A program made the position numbers and the translations under genes. Shown here piece after piece: positions 1 to 7,637 of a stretch of 49,208 nt of DNA. This stretch comes from a virus. The stretch's first letter is position 1. Each line of letters starts with the position of its first letter. The stretch covers positions 1 through 49,208 of the IMG/VR virus record IMGVR_UViG_3300031885_003861. The stretch is one strand, 5' to 3'. The notes beneath the pieces were generated by a model, which was not told the DNA's origin, made no database searches, and saw nothing but the letters and a program-made list of their open reading frames with translations.

Positions 1-1533
1 CTACTGATAGAGAAACTGGATGTCGACGATCCTGCCTTCGCGGTCGACCGTGGCCTGGCGCACCAGGCCGTGGATGATCGTCCAGAGCTCGTCGCCCGTG
101 GCGTGCGGCAGCAGTCCGGCCACATCGCGCAGCCGCCCCCTGACCTCCTCGGCCCGCGCCACCAGGCGGTCGCCGGCGGCCAGGGCGACCCGCAGCTCGT
201 CGGCCCTGGCGCGCAGTTGGCGATCCTCCTCCTGGAGGGTAGCGACCCGGCCCTTGAGGTCGCCGAGGTCCAATGTCTCGTCCTCGAACGCCGCGTACCA
301 ACGATCTAGCTTCTTGGCTATCTCGGCCCGCCGCGCCTCGACCTCCGCGAGGTCGTCGGCCAGCCGGCCGCCAGCCGCGCCCAGCTCGCCCACCGCCTTG
401 GCCACCGCCTGCTCCGCCATCGCTTCGTCGGCGACGTACTCTCCCAGGGCGGCCATGAACGTCGCCTCGACCCGGGGGCCGTTGCGGTAGCCGGCGCGGC
501 AGGGGGCCGTCACCATGTGGCGGGGTTCGCCCAAGTGATTGTAGCAGACGTAGTGTCGCAGGTGCTTCTTTGGCCGATCCGGGTAGTTCGACCAGGCCCG
601 CTTCGAGCGCATCCGCCCGCCGCACTCGGCGCAGCGCAGGATGCCGGAGAGCAGCGCGGCGCGCTTGGGCGCCCAGCCGCCCTTGCGCTCGCGGGCCGTC
701 TCCTGGGCGCGCGCCCAGGTCGCCTCCGTCACCAAGGCCTCGTGCTTGCCGGGGTACACCTCGCGGGCGCTGTGCACCAGGTGGACCGAGCGACCGGCGT
801 ACATGGGGTTTTTGAGGATGTAGCGCACGGTGGCGCAGTGCCAACCCAGCTTGGCGCCCTGGGGAGGAGGGTGGCCCTCGTCGGTCAGGCGCTGGGCGAT
901 GGTGTCGTGCCCCAGACCCTCGCCGATGTAGAGCTGAAAGATACGGCGCACCACGGGCGCCGTGACCGGGTCGGGCACGAGGTACGGCGTGCCGGCGGCC
1001 TTGCGGTAGCCGTAGGTGACGCGGCCCGAGCCGTGCCAGCGCCCCTGGCGAGCCGCCTCGCGCTTGCCCATCCTCACGCGCTCGGCGATGGTCTCGCGCT
1101 CGAGCTGCGCGAAGACCGACAACAGACCGACCATGGCCTTACCGAAGGGGATCAACGTGTCAAAGGGCTCGGTGGCGCTCTTGAACCCTACGCCAGCGGG
1201 CTCGAACACCTCCTCCAGGAGGTGGAGCACATCGCGCTGGCGGCGGCTGAGGCGGTCGAGCTTGTACACCAGCACGAGGTCGAGGCGGCCGCCGGCGACA
1301 TCCTGCAGCAGGCGCTGCATGGCGGGGCGCTTGAGGTTTTTCCCCGAGTAGCCGTCATCGATATACACTTCGGCGACGTCCCACCCCTGCGAGCGACAGA
1401 ATGCCACCAGCGCCTCGCGCTGGGCAGGCAGCGAGACGCCCTCACGCGCCTGCTCGTCCGTCGAGACGCGCAGGTACAGGCCGGCGCGCGCCGGCCCCTG
1501 GTTTGTTGTGTTGTCCGCGCGCTTCGACACCAT
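1..1533 (-). CDS. Large serine recombinase (prophage integrase)
   Basis: A 510-residue large serine integrase that would carry out site-specific integration and excision. The N-terminal resolvase domain (about residues 16-160) has the catalytic serine at Ser24 in LRVSTDEQ and the conserved YKLDRLSR segment (residues 90-97). A recombinase domain follows, then a zinc ribbon with Cys301, Cys304, Cys330 and Cys345, and a long Ala/Glu/Arg-rich coiled coil at about 385-465, the usual order for phage large serine integrases. The start is ATG and the stop codon is the first three bases of the window, so the gene is complete but anything downstream, including an att site, is out of view. It is the distal gene of the leftward lysogeny module. 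Family assignment is secure; the attachment site is unknown. Confidence 0.97.
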   Translation of the reverse strand: MVSKRADNTTNQGPARAGLYLRVSTDEQAREGVSLPAQREALVAFCRSQGWDVAEVYIDDGYSGKNLKRPAMQRLLQDVAGGRLDLVLVYKLDRLSRRQRDVLHLLEEVFEPAGVGFKSATEPFDTLIPFGKAMVGLLSVFAQLERETIAERVRMGKREAARQGRWHGSGRVTYGYRKAAGTPYLVPDPVTAPVVRRIFQLYIGEGLGHDTIAQRLTDEGHPPPQGAKLGWHCATVRYILKNPMYAGRSVHLVHSAREVYPGKHEALVTEATWARAQETARERKGGWAPKRAALLSGILRCAECGGRMRSKRAWSNYPDRPKKHLRHYVCYNHLGEPRHMVTAPCRAGYRNGPRVEATFMAALGEYVADEAMAEQAVAKAVGELGAAGGRLADDLAEVEARRAEIAKKLDRWYAAFEDETLDLGDLKGRVATLQEEDRQLRARADELRVALAAGDRLVARAEEVRGRLRDVAGLLPHATGDELWTIIHGLVRQATVDREGRIVDIQFLYQ

Positions 1534-1556
1534 TGCCTCCGGTCACCTCAGTTGTC

Positions 1557-2099
1557 CTACTCCGACGTGACCCTGTTGCTGGAGCAGTTGTCGGTGATGA
1601 TCTGCCATTCGATTGTTTGTCCTTCTTCGGAGAGAAGGACCATGAATTTGAAGGCGCACCGGAGGTGGACCGGCATATCTTCCAGGAACTGACCGACCGG
1701 ATGTTCGACCTCATCGGCCACAAGGGCCCCGTTGGCTCGATCAAACACCGTTAGATGCAACGTGGGGTTGTAGATTGCCTCGTCGCCATCGTTGACGACA
1801 GTACCGGCGATGGTCAGGAAACCCCACTCGTGCTTGACGGAGTCAACCGTGATAGTCAGATGCTTCACGCGTGTCGGCGCTGGCGTTAGCGCAGGCGAAC
1901 TTGCCGGCGTTGCCGGCGTCGCCGGCGTGGTGTCGCTCCCGCCGCTGAGGACGGCCGCCGTCACGATGCAGACGGCCACCAGGAGCGTAAAGGCACACCC
2001 AATCGCGCACCCCTTCGACACCTTCTTGGACTTGGGTTTGGCCTCGGGCTTGGCGACGACCTCGCCGGCCCCGGCTTCTTTCTCCTCGGGCACTTGCAT
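1557..2099 (-). CDS. Membrane-anchored FxLYD-like protein
   Basis: A 180-residue protein with a charged N-terminal cytoplasmic stretch, one transmembrane helix at about residues 31-52, a Thr/Pro/Ala linker and a C-terminal beta domain (about 75-150, with LTITVDSVKHEWGFLTIAGTV) that resembles the FxLYD class of extracellular domains. I place the start at ATG 2099 because AGGGGAGAG lies just upstream; an in-frame ATG at 2126 would overlap the preceding protease gene. It sits between the protease and the integrase in the leftward lysogeny operon, so it is probably expressed in the lysogen and exposed at the cell surface. A conversion or superinfection-exclusion role is possible, but only the position supports it. 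Confidence 0.75.
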   Translation of the reverse strand: MQVPEEKEAGAGEVVAKPEAKPKSKKVSKGCAIGCAFTLLVAVCIVTAAVLSGGSDTTPATPATPASSPALTPAPTRVKHLTITVDSVKHEWGFLTIAGTVVNDGDEAIYNPTLHLTVFDRANGALVADEVEHPVGQFLEDMPVHLRCAFKFMVLLSEEGQTIEWQIITDNCSSNRVTSE

Positions 2100-2110
2100 A
2101 TCCTCTCCCC

Positions 2111-2548
2111 TCATGCGAGTTTCCACCGTTCCAGCGCCTGAAAATGCTGGTAGAACGGCAATTCGAGCACCGCCCTGACGAACCCCGGCGTGACCCAGTA
2201 CGCCTCCGCAACCTCCTGGATGCTGTGAGCTTGTCCCAGGGCCTCGCCTAGCGAGACGCTGGGCATCAACGCCTCGGCCGCCCAGGCCAGGGCGCGTTTC
2301 TCGGTGCGGCCCAGCAGCACACGCCCCAGGTACGTCCGGTACGGCGTCGCCACGTGGTCCCCGATTGAGGTATAGTGGTGCCCCAGCTCCTCTGCCAGGA
2401 CGCAGCGCATGAGGCGCTCATTGGTCGGGAGGGTGGCATTCAGGCCGATGGTGGGCGGTAGTGGTGGTTCAGCAAAGTAGTAGCCGAGCAAGGGCTCGGC
2501 GAAGGGATGGAATTCTACGATGACGCCCGCTTGATCGGCCAGGTCCAA
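2111..2548 (-). CDS. ImmA/IrrE-type metallopeptidase
   Basis: A 145-residue protein of the ImmA/IrrE (DUF955) family. In ICEBs1-type elements such proteases cleave the partner repressor to start induction, and the gene next to it here is a CI-like repressor. The active-site helix reads VLAEELGHHYTS, so the usual HExxH appears as EExxHH: the first zinc-binding histidine is replaced by glutamate, and a second histidine follows. I recall the same EELGH form in other Bacillota phage members, so it is not obviously dead. The start is TTG 2548 with GGGGCGG just upstream; an in-frame stop about 30 bases further upstream rules out a much longer protein. Confidence 0.85.
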   Translation of the reverse strand: MDLADQAGVIVEFHPFAEPLLGYYFAEPPLPPTIGLNATLPTNERLMRCVLAEELGHHYTSIGDHVATPYRTYLGRVLLGRTEKRALAWAAEALMPSVSLGEALGQAHSIQEVAEAYWVTPGFVRAVLELPFYQHFQALERWKLA

Positions 2549-2593
2549 CAGCCGCCCCGTGGTGACAATTGAAGGTCACCTCTGTCAGCCTGG

Positions 2594-2944
2594 CTATTTG
2601 CCTGTTTCTGGGTCCTTCTTCGGGCCGTACTTCCGCCGGATGAACTCCTTGAACTCCTCGATGGACTTGAGCGCCGCAGGGGGAAGTTCCTTGTCGTAGC
2701 CGTCAGAGCGGGAGGTGGCGGCGGTCTGGATGGAGCCGCGGACCTCGGTGCGGCCGAGGAGGTAGTCAATTGACACGCCGAAGAGGTCGGCCATTTTCCC
2801 CAGCATCTGTGAGTCAGGCTCGCGTTTCCCCACCTCGTAGCCGGCGACGGTGGGCCGCCCAATCCTCAGCCGTTCGGCCAGCTCCTTCTGTGTCCAGCCG
2901 GCCTCCAGCCGCAACTGCTTTAGTCGCAGGGCGAGCGTACTCAC
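2594..2944 (-). CDS. CI-like HTH repressor (XRE family)
   Basis: A 116-residue protein with an XRE-type helix-turn-helix at about residues 5-65 (RLKQLRLEAGWTQKELAERL, then IGRPTVAGYEVGKREP), ending in a charged C-terminal tail with no LexA-type peptidase domain. That short form, followed by an ImmA-like protease gene, matches ImmR/ImmA-type lysogeny switches in which the repressor is inactivated by proteolysis in trans. The start is GTG 2944 with AGGAGG eight bases upstream. It is transcribed leftward from a promoter overlapped by a candidate operator, so autoregulation is likely. It is probably the master repressor of the rightward early promoter. Confidence 0.9.
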   Translation of the reverse strand: MSTLALRLKQLRLEAGWTQKELAERLRIGRPTVAGYEVGKREPDSQMLGKMADLFGVSIDYLLGRTEVRGSIQTAATSRSDGYDKELPPAALKSIEEFKEFIRRKYGPKKDPETGK

Positions 2945-2964
2945 CGCATCAACCTCCTGGGTCG

Positions 2965-2993
2965 ATCATAGCAGGACGTGTTCCATGGTGCAA
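2965..2993 (-). promoter_or_regulatory. Leftward lysogeny promoter
   Basis: On the minus strand TTGCAC (2993-2988) and TATGAT (2970-2965) are separated by 17 bases, a good sigma-70/sigma-A promoter. Transcription would begin close to the AGGAGG of the repressor gene, giving a very short leader. A 15-bp operator-like palindrome covers the -35 element and part of the spacer. Confidence 0.75.
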
Positions 2994-2994
2994 C
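2980..2994. promoter_or_regulatory. Operator-like palindrome, leftward promoter
   Basis: GTTCCATGGTGCAAC is an imperfect inverted repeat of the form GTTCC-N5-GCAAC. It has the same length and half-sites as the perfect palindrome in the rightward promoter (3040-3054), differing by one base in the outer arms. Its place over the -35 element suggests repressor autoregulation. Confidence 0.6.
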
Positions 2995-3032
2995 TGTTTG
3001 TGGCGCGAAGGAACTTTTCTTCGCAAAACCCC

Positions 3033-3062
3033 TTGACAAGTTCCGGTACGGAACATTATAAT
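3033..3062 (+). promoter_or_regulatory. Rightward early promoter
   Basis: TTGACA at 3033-3038 and TATAAT at 3057-3062, both perfect consensus, are separated by 18 bases. It drives the early operon starting at 3098. The spacer holds a perfect operator-like palindrome, so the promoter should be strong when free and shut in the lysogen. Confidence 0.9.
3040..3054. promoter_or_regulatory. Operator-like palindrome, rightward promoter
   Basis: GTTCCGGTACGGAAC is a perfect inverted repeat with 6-base arms and a 3-base centre, lying wholly between the -35 and -10 elements. A further half-site CGGAAC occurs at 3075-3080, just before the first early gene. It is the likely binding site for the repressor and/or the Cro-like protein. 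Confidence 0.75.
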
Positions 3063-3097
3063 TAAGTCGCAAAGCGGAACATCGGAGGTGTGGGCCA

Positions 3098-3355
3098 GTG
3101 AACCGAGTACTCGCCGAGCTACGCCGAGACAGGCGGCTCACCCAAGCTGATGTCGCCCTGGCGCTTAAGCTTTCCCGGTCATATTATGCGAACATCGAGC
3201 GCTCGCGCCGCACCCCCAGAACGGCAGACGCAGTCCGCATCGCGCAATTTTTCGGCACCACCGTAGAACACCTTTTTGCGCCTTGCGATGTTCCGCAGTG
3301 CGACATGGATGCTCAGCTTGCTCCCGAGGAGGCCATCGTCGATGGCGTCGCCTGA
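3098..3355 (+). CDS. Cro-like HTH protein (XRE family)
   Basis: An 85-residue protein that is almost entirely an XRE helix-turn-helix: ELRRDRRLTQADVALALKLS followed by YYANIERSRRTP (residues 6-43). It is the first gene of the rightward operon, directly downstream of the perfect-consensus promoter, which is the standard place for a Cro-type regulator opposing the divergent repressor. The start is GTG 3098 with GGAGG nine bases upstream. Its C-terminus has three cysteines near C-DVPQC, with no clear role. Confidence 0.85.
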   Translation: MNRVLAELRRDRRLTQADVALALKLSRSYYANIERSRRTPRTADAVRIAQFFGTTVEHLFAPCDVPQCDMDAQLAPEEAIVDGVA

Positions 3356-3498
3356 CGTCTTCGCCGCCCTGTGCGTGCTTGCGCGGATCGCCGTGCGCCT
3401 TTCCGCCCGCCCCGCCAAATCAGCATAGCACGCGGGGCGTGGCGGCGGAAGTTGGTATCAGTATCCAGCATGAAGCACCAAAGGAGGTGATACCCATC

Positions 3499-4074
3499 GT
3501 GCAATACAGCAACGCCCGCAGCATCCTCCTGGCCGCGATAGCCGAGGAGCGCCAGGCCGCTGGCAAGAGCCAGGAGAAGATGGCCGGCGAGCTCCACGTC
3601 AGCCGGGCCGCCTACGGCCTGTACGAGACCGGCCAGCGCGAGTGGCCGCCGGGGGTGCTGGAGCGGACCATTGAACTCATCGGCTCCCCGCGCCTGCGCG
3701 TCCTCGCCTGCACCGCCTGCGGCACCGGCATCCTGGCCGGGATGCCCTGGCTTGACGGCGTCGACTACCACCCCGTCGTCCAGCGCGCGGTTTTCGTTGC
3801 CGAGGCCGAGGAGGCCCAGGGGAAGCTCGCGGCGCTGCGGCTCGTCAACAAGCTCACTCCTGGCGACCTGGACGCGCGCGACCGCCGGGCCGTGCTCGAG
3901 GCAGCCGTCGAGATCGAGGACGTCCTGGTCGCGGCCGTAGCCCTCAAGTGCGAGCTCGCCCGGCGTTTTGGGACGGCTCTGCTGGCCGAGGCGCGCCGCC
4001 TACATAATCAGAAGCTCTTGGATCGCGGCTACTGGTCCGCCCGAGGGGCGGTGGCGGCCAAGAAGAGTGCGTAG
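3499..4074 (+). CDS. HTH domain protein, early regulator
   Basis: A 191-residue protein. An XRE-like helix-turn-helix lies at about residues 8-60 (EERQAAGKSQEKMAGELHVS, then YGLYETGQREWPP), followed by a Cys pair (CTACG) and a largely helical Ala/Leu/Glu-rich C-terminal half. The reading frame is open upstream to 3283, but the start is clearly GTG 3499: a perfect AAGGAGGTGAT (3481-3490) sits eight bases before it. It follows the Cro-like gene after about 140 bases. It may be a second early regulator or antirepressor; the target is unknown. Confidence 0.75.
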   Translation: MQYSNARSILLAAIAEERQAAGKSQEKMAGELHVSRAAYGLYETGQREWPPGVLERTIELIGSPRLRVLACTACGTGILAGMPWLDGVDYHPVVQRAVFVAEAEEAQGKLAALRLVNKLTPGDLDARDRRAVLEAAVEIEDVLVAAVALKCELARRFGTALLAEARRLHNQKLLDRGYWSARGAVAAKKSA

Positions 4075-4121
4075 GCAACAAGTGTTCGAGTGTTCGACGG
4101 GGCAGGGAGGAGGTGGCGACC

Positions 4122-4328
4122 TTGGACAGCCAGCGGGTTTTGATGATCACGATTGACTGTGCCGAATGCAGGCGCGGCCAGCCATGCAAAGAATGGCAGG
4201 TGGGCCGCGCCGACCGCTGCGCTCATGAGCTCGAGGCGCCGGTCGTCGACAGGGAGCTTGTCGACCTGAGCGTCATGCGGCTGAGGCTGGATCCCGTGCT
4301 GGTCAGCATCGGGGGTGTGGCGGCGTGA
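4122..4328 (+). CDS. Small Cys-rich protein, unknown
   Basis: A 68-residue protein with a Cys cluster near its N-terminus (DCAECRRGQPC plus a later Cys in RCAHE), suggesting a small zinc-binding fold. I prefer TTG 4122 because GGAGGTGGCGACC immediately precedes it; the same block precedes starts at 24082 and 24240. GTG 4113 is the alternative. Its stop overlaps the start of the following gene. I do not recognise a family. Confidence 0.55.
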   Translation: MDSQRVLMITIDCAECRRGQPCKEWQVGRADRCAHELEAPVVDRELVDLSVMRLRLDPVLVSIGGVAA

Positions 4329-4633
4329 AGGTCTCGCACGGTGTTGCCATCAACCAATATGACCTCGAGACGACGGGACGTGCGGTCGCCGAGATCGCCT
4401 GCGCGCTCGAAGTCACTGACGGCGGCGACCCGAACTACGACATGTTCTTGCGGCGCGGCCAGGTCGAGGCCCAGGGGCTGTTCGACGCGCTCATCGAGGA
4501 CCTGGTGACGGGCGGTTACGCCGCATCACTCGTCGCGCGCATGGTCCTGGACGGCTGGCGGGCCGAGCGGAACAGGGCGGCGGTGGCAGGGACCATGACG
4601 GAACGGCTCTTTGAGGCCCTGGGGATCAAGTAG
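4325..4633 (+). CDS. Hypothetical early protein
   Basis: A 102-residue, mostly helical acidic protein with no motif I recognise. The start GTG 4325 overlaps the preceding stop (GTGA arrangement), so it is translationally coupled. Base composition and codon use match its neighbours. The gap that follows holds two perfect G+C hairpins. Confidence 0.65.
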   Translation: MKVSHGVAINQYDLETTGRAVAEIACALEVTDGGDPNYDMFLRRGQVEAQGLFDALIEDLVTGGYAASLVARMVLDGWRAERNRAAVAGTMTERLFEALGIK

Positions 4634-4637
4634 ACGA

Positions 4638-4664
4638 GGGCCGGCGGATGGACCCCGCCGGCCC
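4638..4664. other. Perfect intergenic hairpin, 10-bp stem
   Basis: GGGCCGGCGG (4638-4647) pairs perfectly with CCGCCGGCCC (4655-4664) across a 7-base loop. No T-tract follows, so it is not a classical terminator. It lies just after the stop of the gene ending at 4633. Confidence 0.6.
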
Positions 4665-4706
4665 CCAGACCGGGACGCATAGCTGAATGCTTCGCATCCA
4701 TCATAC

Positions 4707-4726
4707 ACCCCGGCGCCAGCCGGGGT
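4707..4726. other. Perfect intergenic hairpin, 8-bp stem
   Basis: ACCCCGGC (4707-4714) and GCCGGGGT (4719-4726) pair perfectly around a 4-base loop, shortly before the ribosome binding site of the gene at 4746. No T-tract follows. Confidence 0.55.
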
Positions 4727-4745
4727 CAAGGGGGGACCAGGGAGC

Positions 4746-5234
4746 GTGAAAGGCGTAGAGAGGCTGCTGGCTCAGTACGAGACAGCCGCGATCAGGCAGG
4801 AACTGCGGACGTTGCCGGCGCGCATCGCGGAGGCGCGATATGTGGTCAACCAGTACCGTGCCCGGGTCGACGACGCCCAGGACAAGGTCGGCCTCGCCGA
4901 GGCAGAGCTGAGCCTGGCCATCTCCGCTGAGATGAACGGCAACGGCAAGCCCCTCTTTTCGAACGCCGAGGCGCGGGCGGCCGAGCTCGTGCGCCGCAGG
5001 GCCAGCGATTCGGCGTGGCTGGTCAACAGCCGTAGCTTGCAGGCGGCGACTAACGACCTCGCCGAGCACCAGGGCCGGCTCGACGAGCTCATCGACCTGT
5101 TCCGCGCCTACCGCGTCGTCGCGCGGCTGACCGCGGCCGAGCTCGCGCTCCTGGCCGAGGCCGACGAGGATGCCGACGATGTCTCCGAGGCCAAGACCGA
5201 CGTGGTGCAAGGCAAGAAACAGGAACCATTCTAG
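4746..5234 (+). CDS. Coiled-coil protein of the recombination cluster
   Basis: A 162-residue protein dominated by heptad-like helices (about residues 5-55 and 75-120), ending in an acidic segment (ADEDADDVSEA) and a basic tail that finishes KKQEPF. The start is GTG 4746 with GGGAG upstream. It directly precedes the candidate ssDNA-binding protein, in the place where Gram-positive phages often carry accessory recombination proteins. No catalytic motif is visible, so a scaffolding or DNA-transaction accessory role is only inferred. Confidence 0.7.
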   Translation: MKGVERLLAQYETAAIRQELRTLPARIAEARYVVNQYRARVDDAQDKVGLAEAELSLAISAEMNGNGKPLFSNAEARAAELVRRRASDSAWLVNSRSLQAATNDLAEHQGRLDELIDLFRAYRVVARLTAAELALLAEADEDADDVSEAKTDVVQGKKQEPF

Positions 5235-5252
5235 CCGGGGCGCGGCCCCGGC
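5234..5252. other. Perfect intergenic hairpin, 8-bp stem
   Basis: GCCGGGGC (5234-5241) and GCCCCGGC (5245-5252) form a perfect stem with a 3-base loop, starting at the last base of the preceding stop codon and followed by GGGAGG of the next gene. No T-tract follows. Confidence 0.6.
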
Positions 5253-5272
5253 GAATCAGGGAGGTTATCATC

Positions 5273-6133
5273 GTGGCGGCAAAGGGGCAGGGTGCTGCAA
5301 CACAGATCGCGCTTGTCGGCGACGGGGCCGGGGGCGAAGGCGGGTTTAAGTTGGCCGTCCTCGACGACACGGCTGGCGCACTTGAAGTGGTCCAGGCGAA
5401 TCTCAAGGACATGCCCGTGGAGTTCGAGCGTATCACGATCCCAGCGGGCGGCGGACTCGCGTTCGAGCTGCCGTCGGACCAGGGGGCGACGACGGAAACC
5501 GAGATCGTCGGCGTCATCCTGAACCATCACGCTGTCAACGCCTACTTCCCCGGGAAGTACGGCGGCGGCAACAACCCGCCGCAGTGCTCGGCCCTCGACG
5601 GCGTCGCCGGCGTCGGCAACCCGGGCGGGGCCTGCGCCACCTGCCCGCTTAATGCTTGGGGCAGCGAGGCGCGGGAGGACGGCGCCGCCGGCGGCGAGCG
5701 CGGCAAAGCGTGTAAGAACCTGCGCAGGGTATACATCCTGCGCGCCGGCGAGATACTGCCGCTGCTGCTGGCGCTGCCGCCCACATCGCTCAAGCCGTTC
5801 CGACGCTTTGCGCAGCAGCTCACCACTCGTGGTAAGCCGTTCTACTCCGTGATCACCAAGGTTTTCCTTACCAAGGTCGCCAACGCCGCCGGTATCCCCT
5901 ACTCCCAGGCGACCTTCGCGCGGACGGAGGACATCGAACCCGCCGAGGCAGTCAAGGTCAAGCAGTACGCCGAAAAACTCCGGCCCTACATGCGGGCCAT
6001 CGGCGTGCAGGCCGCCGACTACAAGAACGACGGCGACGTAGATAACAACGGCCACGACGCGGTGGACGCCGGCGGAGGGGCGGCTGCCGCGACGGGCGCC
6101 GCCGCAGCGACCGACGACAGCGACCCGTTCTAG
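5273..6133 (+). CDS. Candidate ssDNA-binding protein with SSB-like tail
   Basis: A 286-residue protein. The middle has a conserved-looking Cys cluster (QCSALDG, then GGACATCPLNAWGS, then KACKN, about residues 108-150), suited to zinc binding. The C-terminus is a disordered Asp/Gly/Ala-rich tail ending DDSDPF, very like the acidic DDDIPF tip by which bacterial SSB recruits repair proteins. It sits directly before the Rad50/Mre11-like genes, which fits a recombination role. The start is GTG 5273 with GGGAGG. I infer ssDNA binding from tail and context, not from a recognised OB fold. Confidence 0.6.
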   Translation: MAAKGQGAATQIALVGDGAGGEGGFKLAVLDDTAGALEVVQANLKDMPVEFERITIPAGGGLAFELPSDQGATTETEIVGVILNHHAVNAYFPGKYGGGNNPPQCSALDGVAGVGNPGGACATCPLNAWGSEAREDGAAGGERGKACKNLRRVYILRAGEILPLLLALPPTSLKPFRRFAQQLTTRGKPFYSVITKVFLTKVANAAGIPYSQATFARTEDIEPAEAVKVKQYAEKLRPYMRAIGVQAADYKNDGDVDNNGHDAVDAGGGAAAATGAAAATDDSDPF

Positions 6134-6142
6134 CATCCATCC

Positions 6143-6176
6143 GGGCGGGGCCTGGACCAGTACCCAGGCCCCGCCC
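6143..6176. other. Perfect intergenic hairpin, 13-bp stem
   Basis: GGGCGGGGCCTGG (6143-6155) pairs perfectly with CCAGGCCCCGCCC (6164-6176) across an 8-base loop. AAGGAGG of the following gene comes right after, and no T-tract is present. It may act in mRNA stabilisation, attenuation or termination without a U-run. Confidence 0.7.
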
Positions 6177-6195
6177 ACACAAGGAGGTTGAGGGC

Positions 6196-7635
6196 GTGAA
6201 CCAGATCGAGAGCATCAGCGTCGAGGATTTCCAGTCCCACCACCGCTCGCGCGTCGACCCCGCACCGGCAGGGCAGTTGACCGTCCTCGTGGGCCCCACG
6301 GACTGCGGGAAAACGGCGGCGATCCGTGCGCTGAAGTGGCTGCTCTACAACAGCCCGCAGGGCGTGGACTACGTCCGGGTCGGCGCGGCGCGCGCGGTCG
6401 TCGCGGCTGTCTACGCCGACGGCAGCCGCGTCGTGCGCGAGCGTTCCCGCGGCGGCGTCAACCGCTACAAGATCGTGGACGCCGGCGGCGCGGAGCAGGT
6501 CTTCGAGGGCTTCGGCACCGCGGTGCCTTTGGAGGTGCGGGAGCACACCGGGGTGGGCGCGGTCGAGATCGCCGACCTCACGCTGACGCTGAACCTCAGC
6601 GAGCAGCTCGACGGCCCCTTCCTGGGCAGCGCGGTGTCGGCCGGCGCGCGCGCCCGTGTGCTGGGCAAGCTCGCCGGCACGGAGGAGATCGACGTAGCGG
6701 CGCGCGCGCTCAACACCGACCTGCACCGCGCCGGCCAGGAGCAAACGCGCCTGGCCGCCCGGGTCGCCGACCTCGAAGCCCAGGTCGCGGGTTACGCCTG
6801 GGTCGACGACCTGGCCGCCCGGGTCGCGGCGCTCCAGGGCATCCTGGGACAGGTGCGGGCGGCGGAGGAGCGGCTGGGGCGCCTGGAGGCGCTGGCCACG
6901 AGGCTCACCCACGTCGAGGCGGAGACTGTGCGTTGCGGGCGAGCCGTCGCCCGGTGGCGGAAGCTCCCCGCCGCCGAGGACCGCGCCGCCCGGGTGGCGA
7001 CTGGCATGGAGCGCGCCGCCAGCCTCGCGGGCCTGCGCAACCGGCTGGCGCTGATCGAGGTCGACCGCGCCGCGGCGGGGCGGACGGCGGCGCGCTGGGC
7101 CGGCGTCGAGGAGGCGGCCGGCAGCTACGAGGCCGCGACCGCCGCCCATGCCCGGGCCGAGCGCCTGGCGCGCCTCCGCTTGGCGGAGCTCGAGATCACG
7201 GCGTACTGGTCTGTCACCCGGCGCACCATATCCCGCCACGCCGGGGTCGACCGCGCCGCCGAGGTCGTTGCCCGGGCGGCCGCGACGATCGACCGCGGGC
7301 GGGCGCTCGTGGCCCTCGCCCGGCGGGACGTAGCGCCCCAGATCGCGGAGGGCTATCGCGCTGTCGCCCGCTGGCGGGGGCTGGGCACCGCCGCCGGCGC
7401 GCTCGTCCAGGCCGAGGCGGCGGCCGGCCGGCTGGCGGCCGTGACCTCGCTGGCCGCCCGGCGCGAGCAGAACGCCAGGGCCGCAGCTGCGGCCTACGTC
7501 ACCCAGGAGGCGGCAGGCACGAGCCTTGCTGCCGCCGTCCGCGAATACAATGACACCCTGGTCAGGCTGAGGCGCTGCCCGACGTGCGGGCAGTCGATCC
7601 CGGCAACCGGGGTGCGAGTAGAGGAGGTTGCGTGA
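6196..7635 (+). CDS. Rad50/SbcC N-terminal half with zinc hook
   Basis: A 479-residue SMC-like ATPase half. It begins with the Rad50-type N-terminal lobe (SISVEDFQSHHRS) and a Walker A motif GPTDCGKT (residues 33-40), continues as a long Arg/Ala/Glu-rich coiled coil (about 165-450), and ends with CPTCGQSIP, in which Cys461 and Cys464 form a Rad50 zinc-hook motif. No Walker B or signature motif is present; these are on a separate polypeptide at 7915-8565. The start is GTG 6196 with AAGGAGG. With the nuclease at 8562 it would form an Mre11-Rad50-like complex acting on DNA ends in replication or recombination. Confidence 0.85.
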   Translation: MNQIESISVEDFQSHHRSRVDPAPAGQLTVLVGPTDCGKTAAIRALKWLLYNSPQGVDYVRVGAARAVVAAVYADGSRVVRERSRGGVNRYKIVDAGGAEQVFEGFGTAVPLEVREHTGVGAVEIADLTLTLNLSEQLDGPFLGSAVSAGARARVLGKLAGTEEIDVAARALNTDLHRAGQEQTRLAARVADLEAQVAGYAWVDDLAARVAALQGILGQVRAAEERLGRLEALATRLTHVEAETVRCGRAVARWRKLPAAEDRAARVATGMERAASLAGLRNRLALIEVDRAAAGRTAARWAGVEEAAGSYEAATAAHARAERLARLRLAELEITAYWSVTRRTISRHAGVDRAAEVVARAAATIDRGRALVALARRDVAPQIAEGYRAVARWRGLGTAAGALVQAEAAAGRLAAVTSLAARREQNARAAAAAYVTQEAAGTSLAAAVREYNDTLVRLRRCPTCGQSIPATGVRVEEVA

Positions 7636-7637
7636 CC

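Noticed and set aside
1-60. Search for an attachment site shared by both window ends
   Set aside because: No convincing direct repeat between the first and last bases; both ends are coding, so att cores must lie outside.
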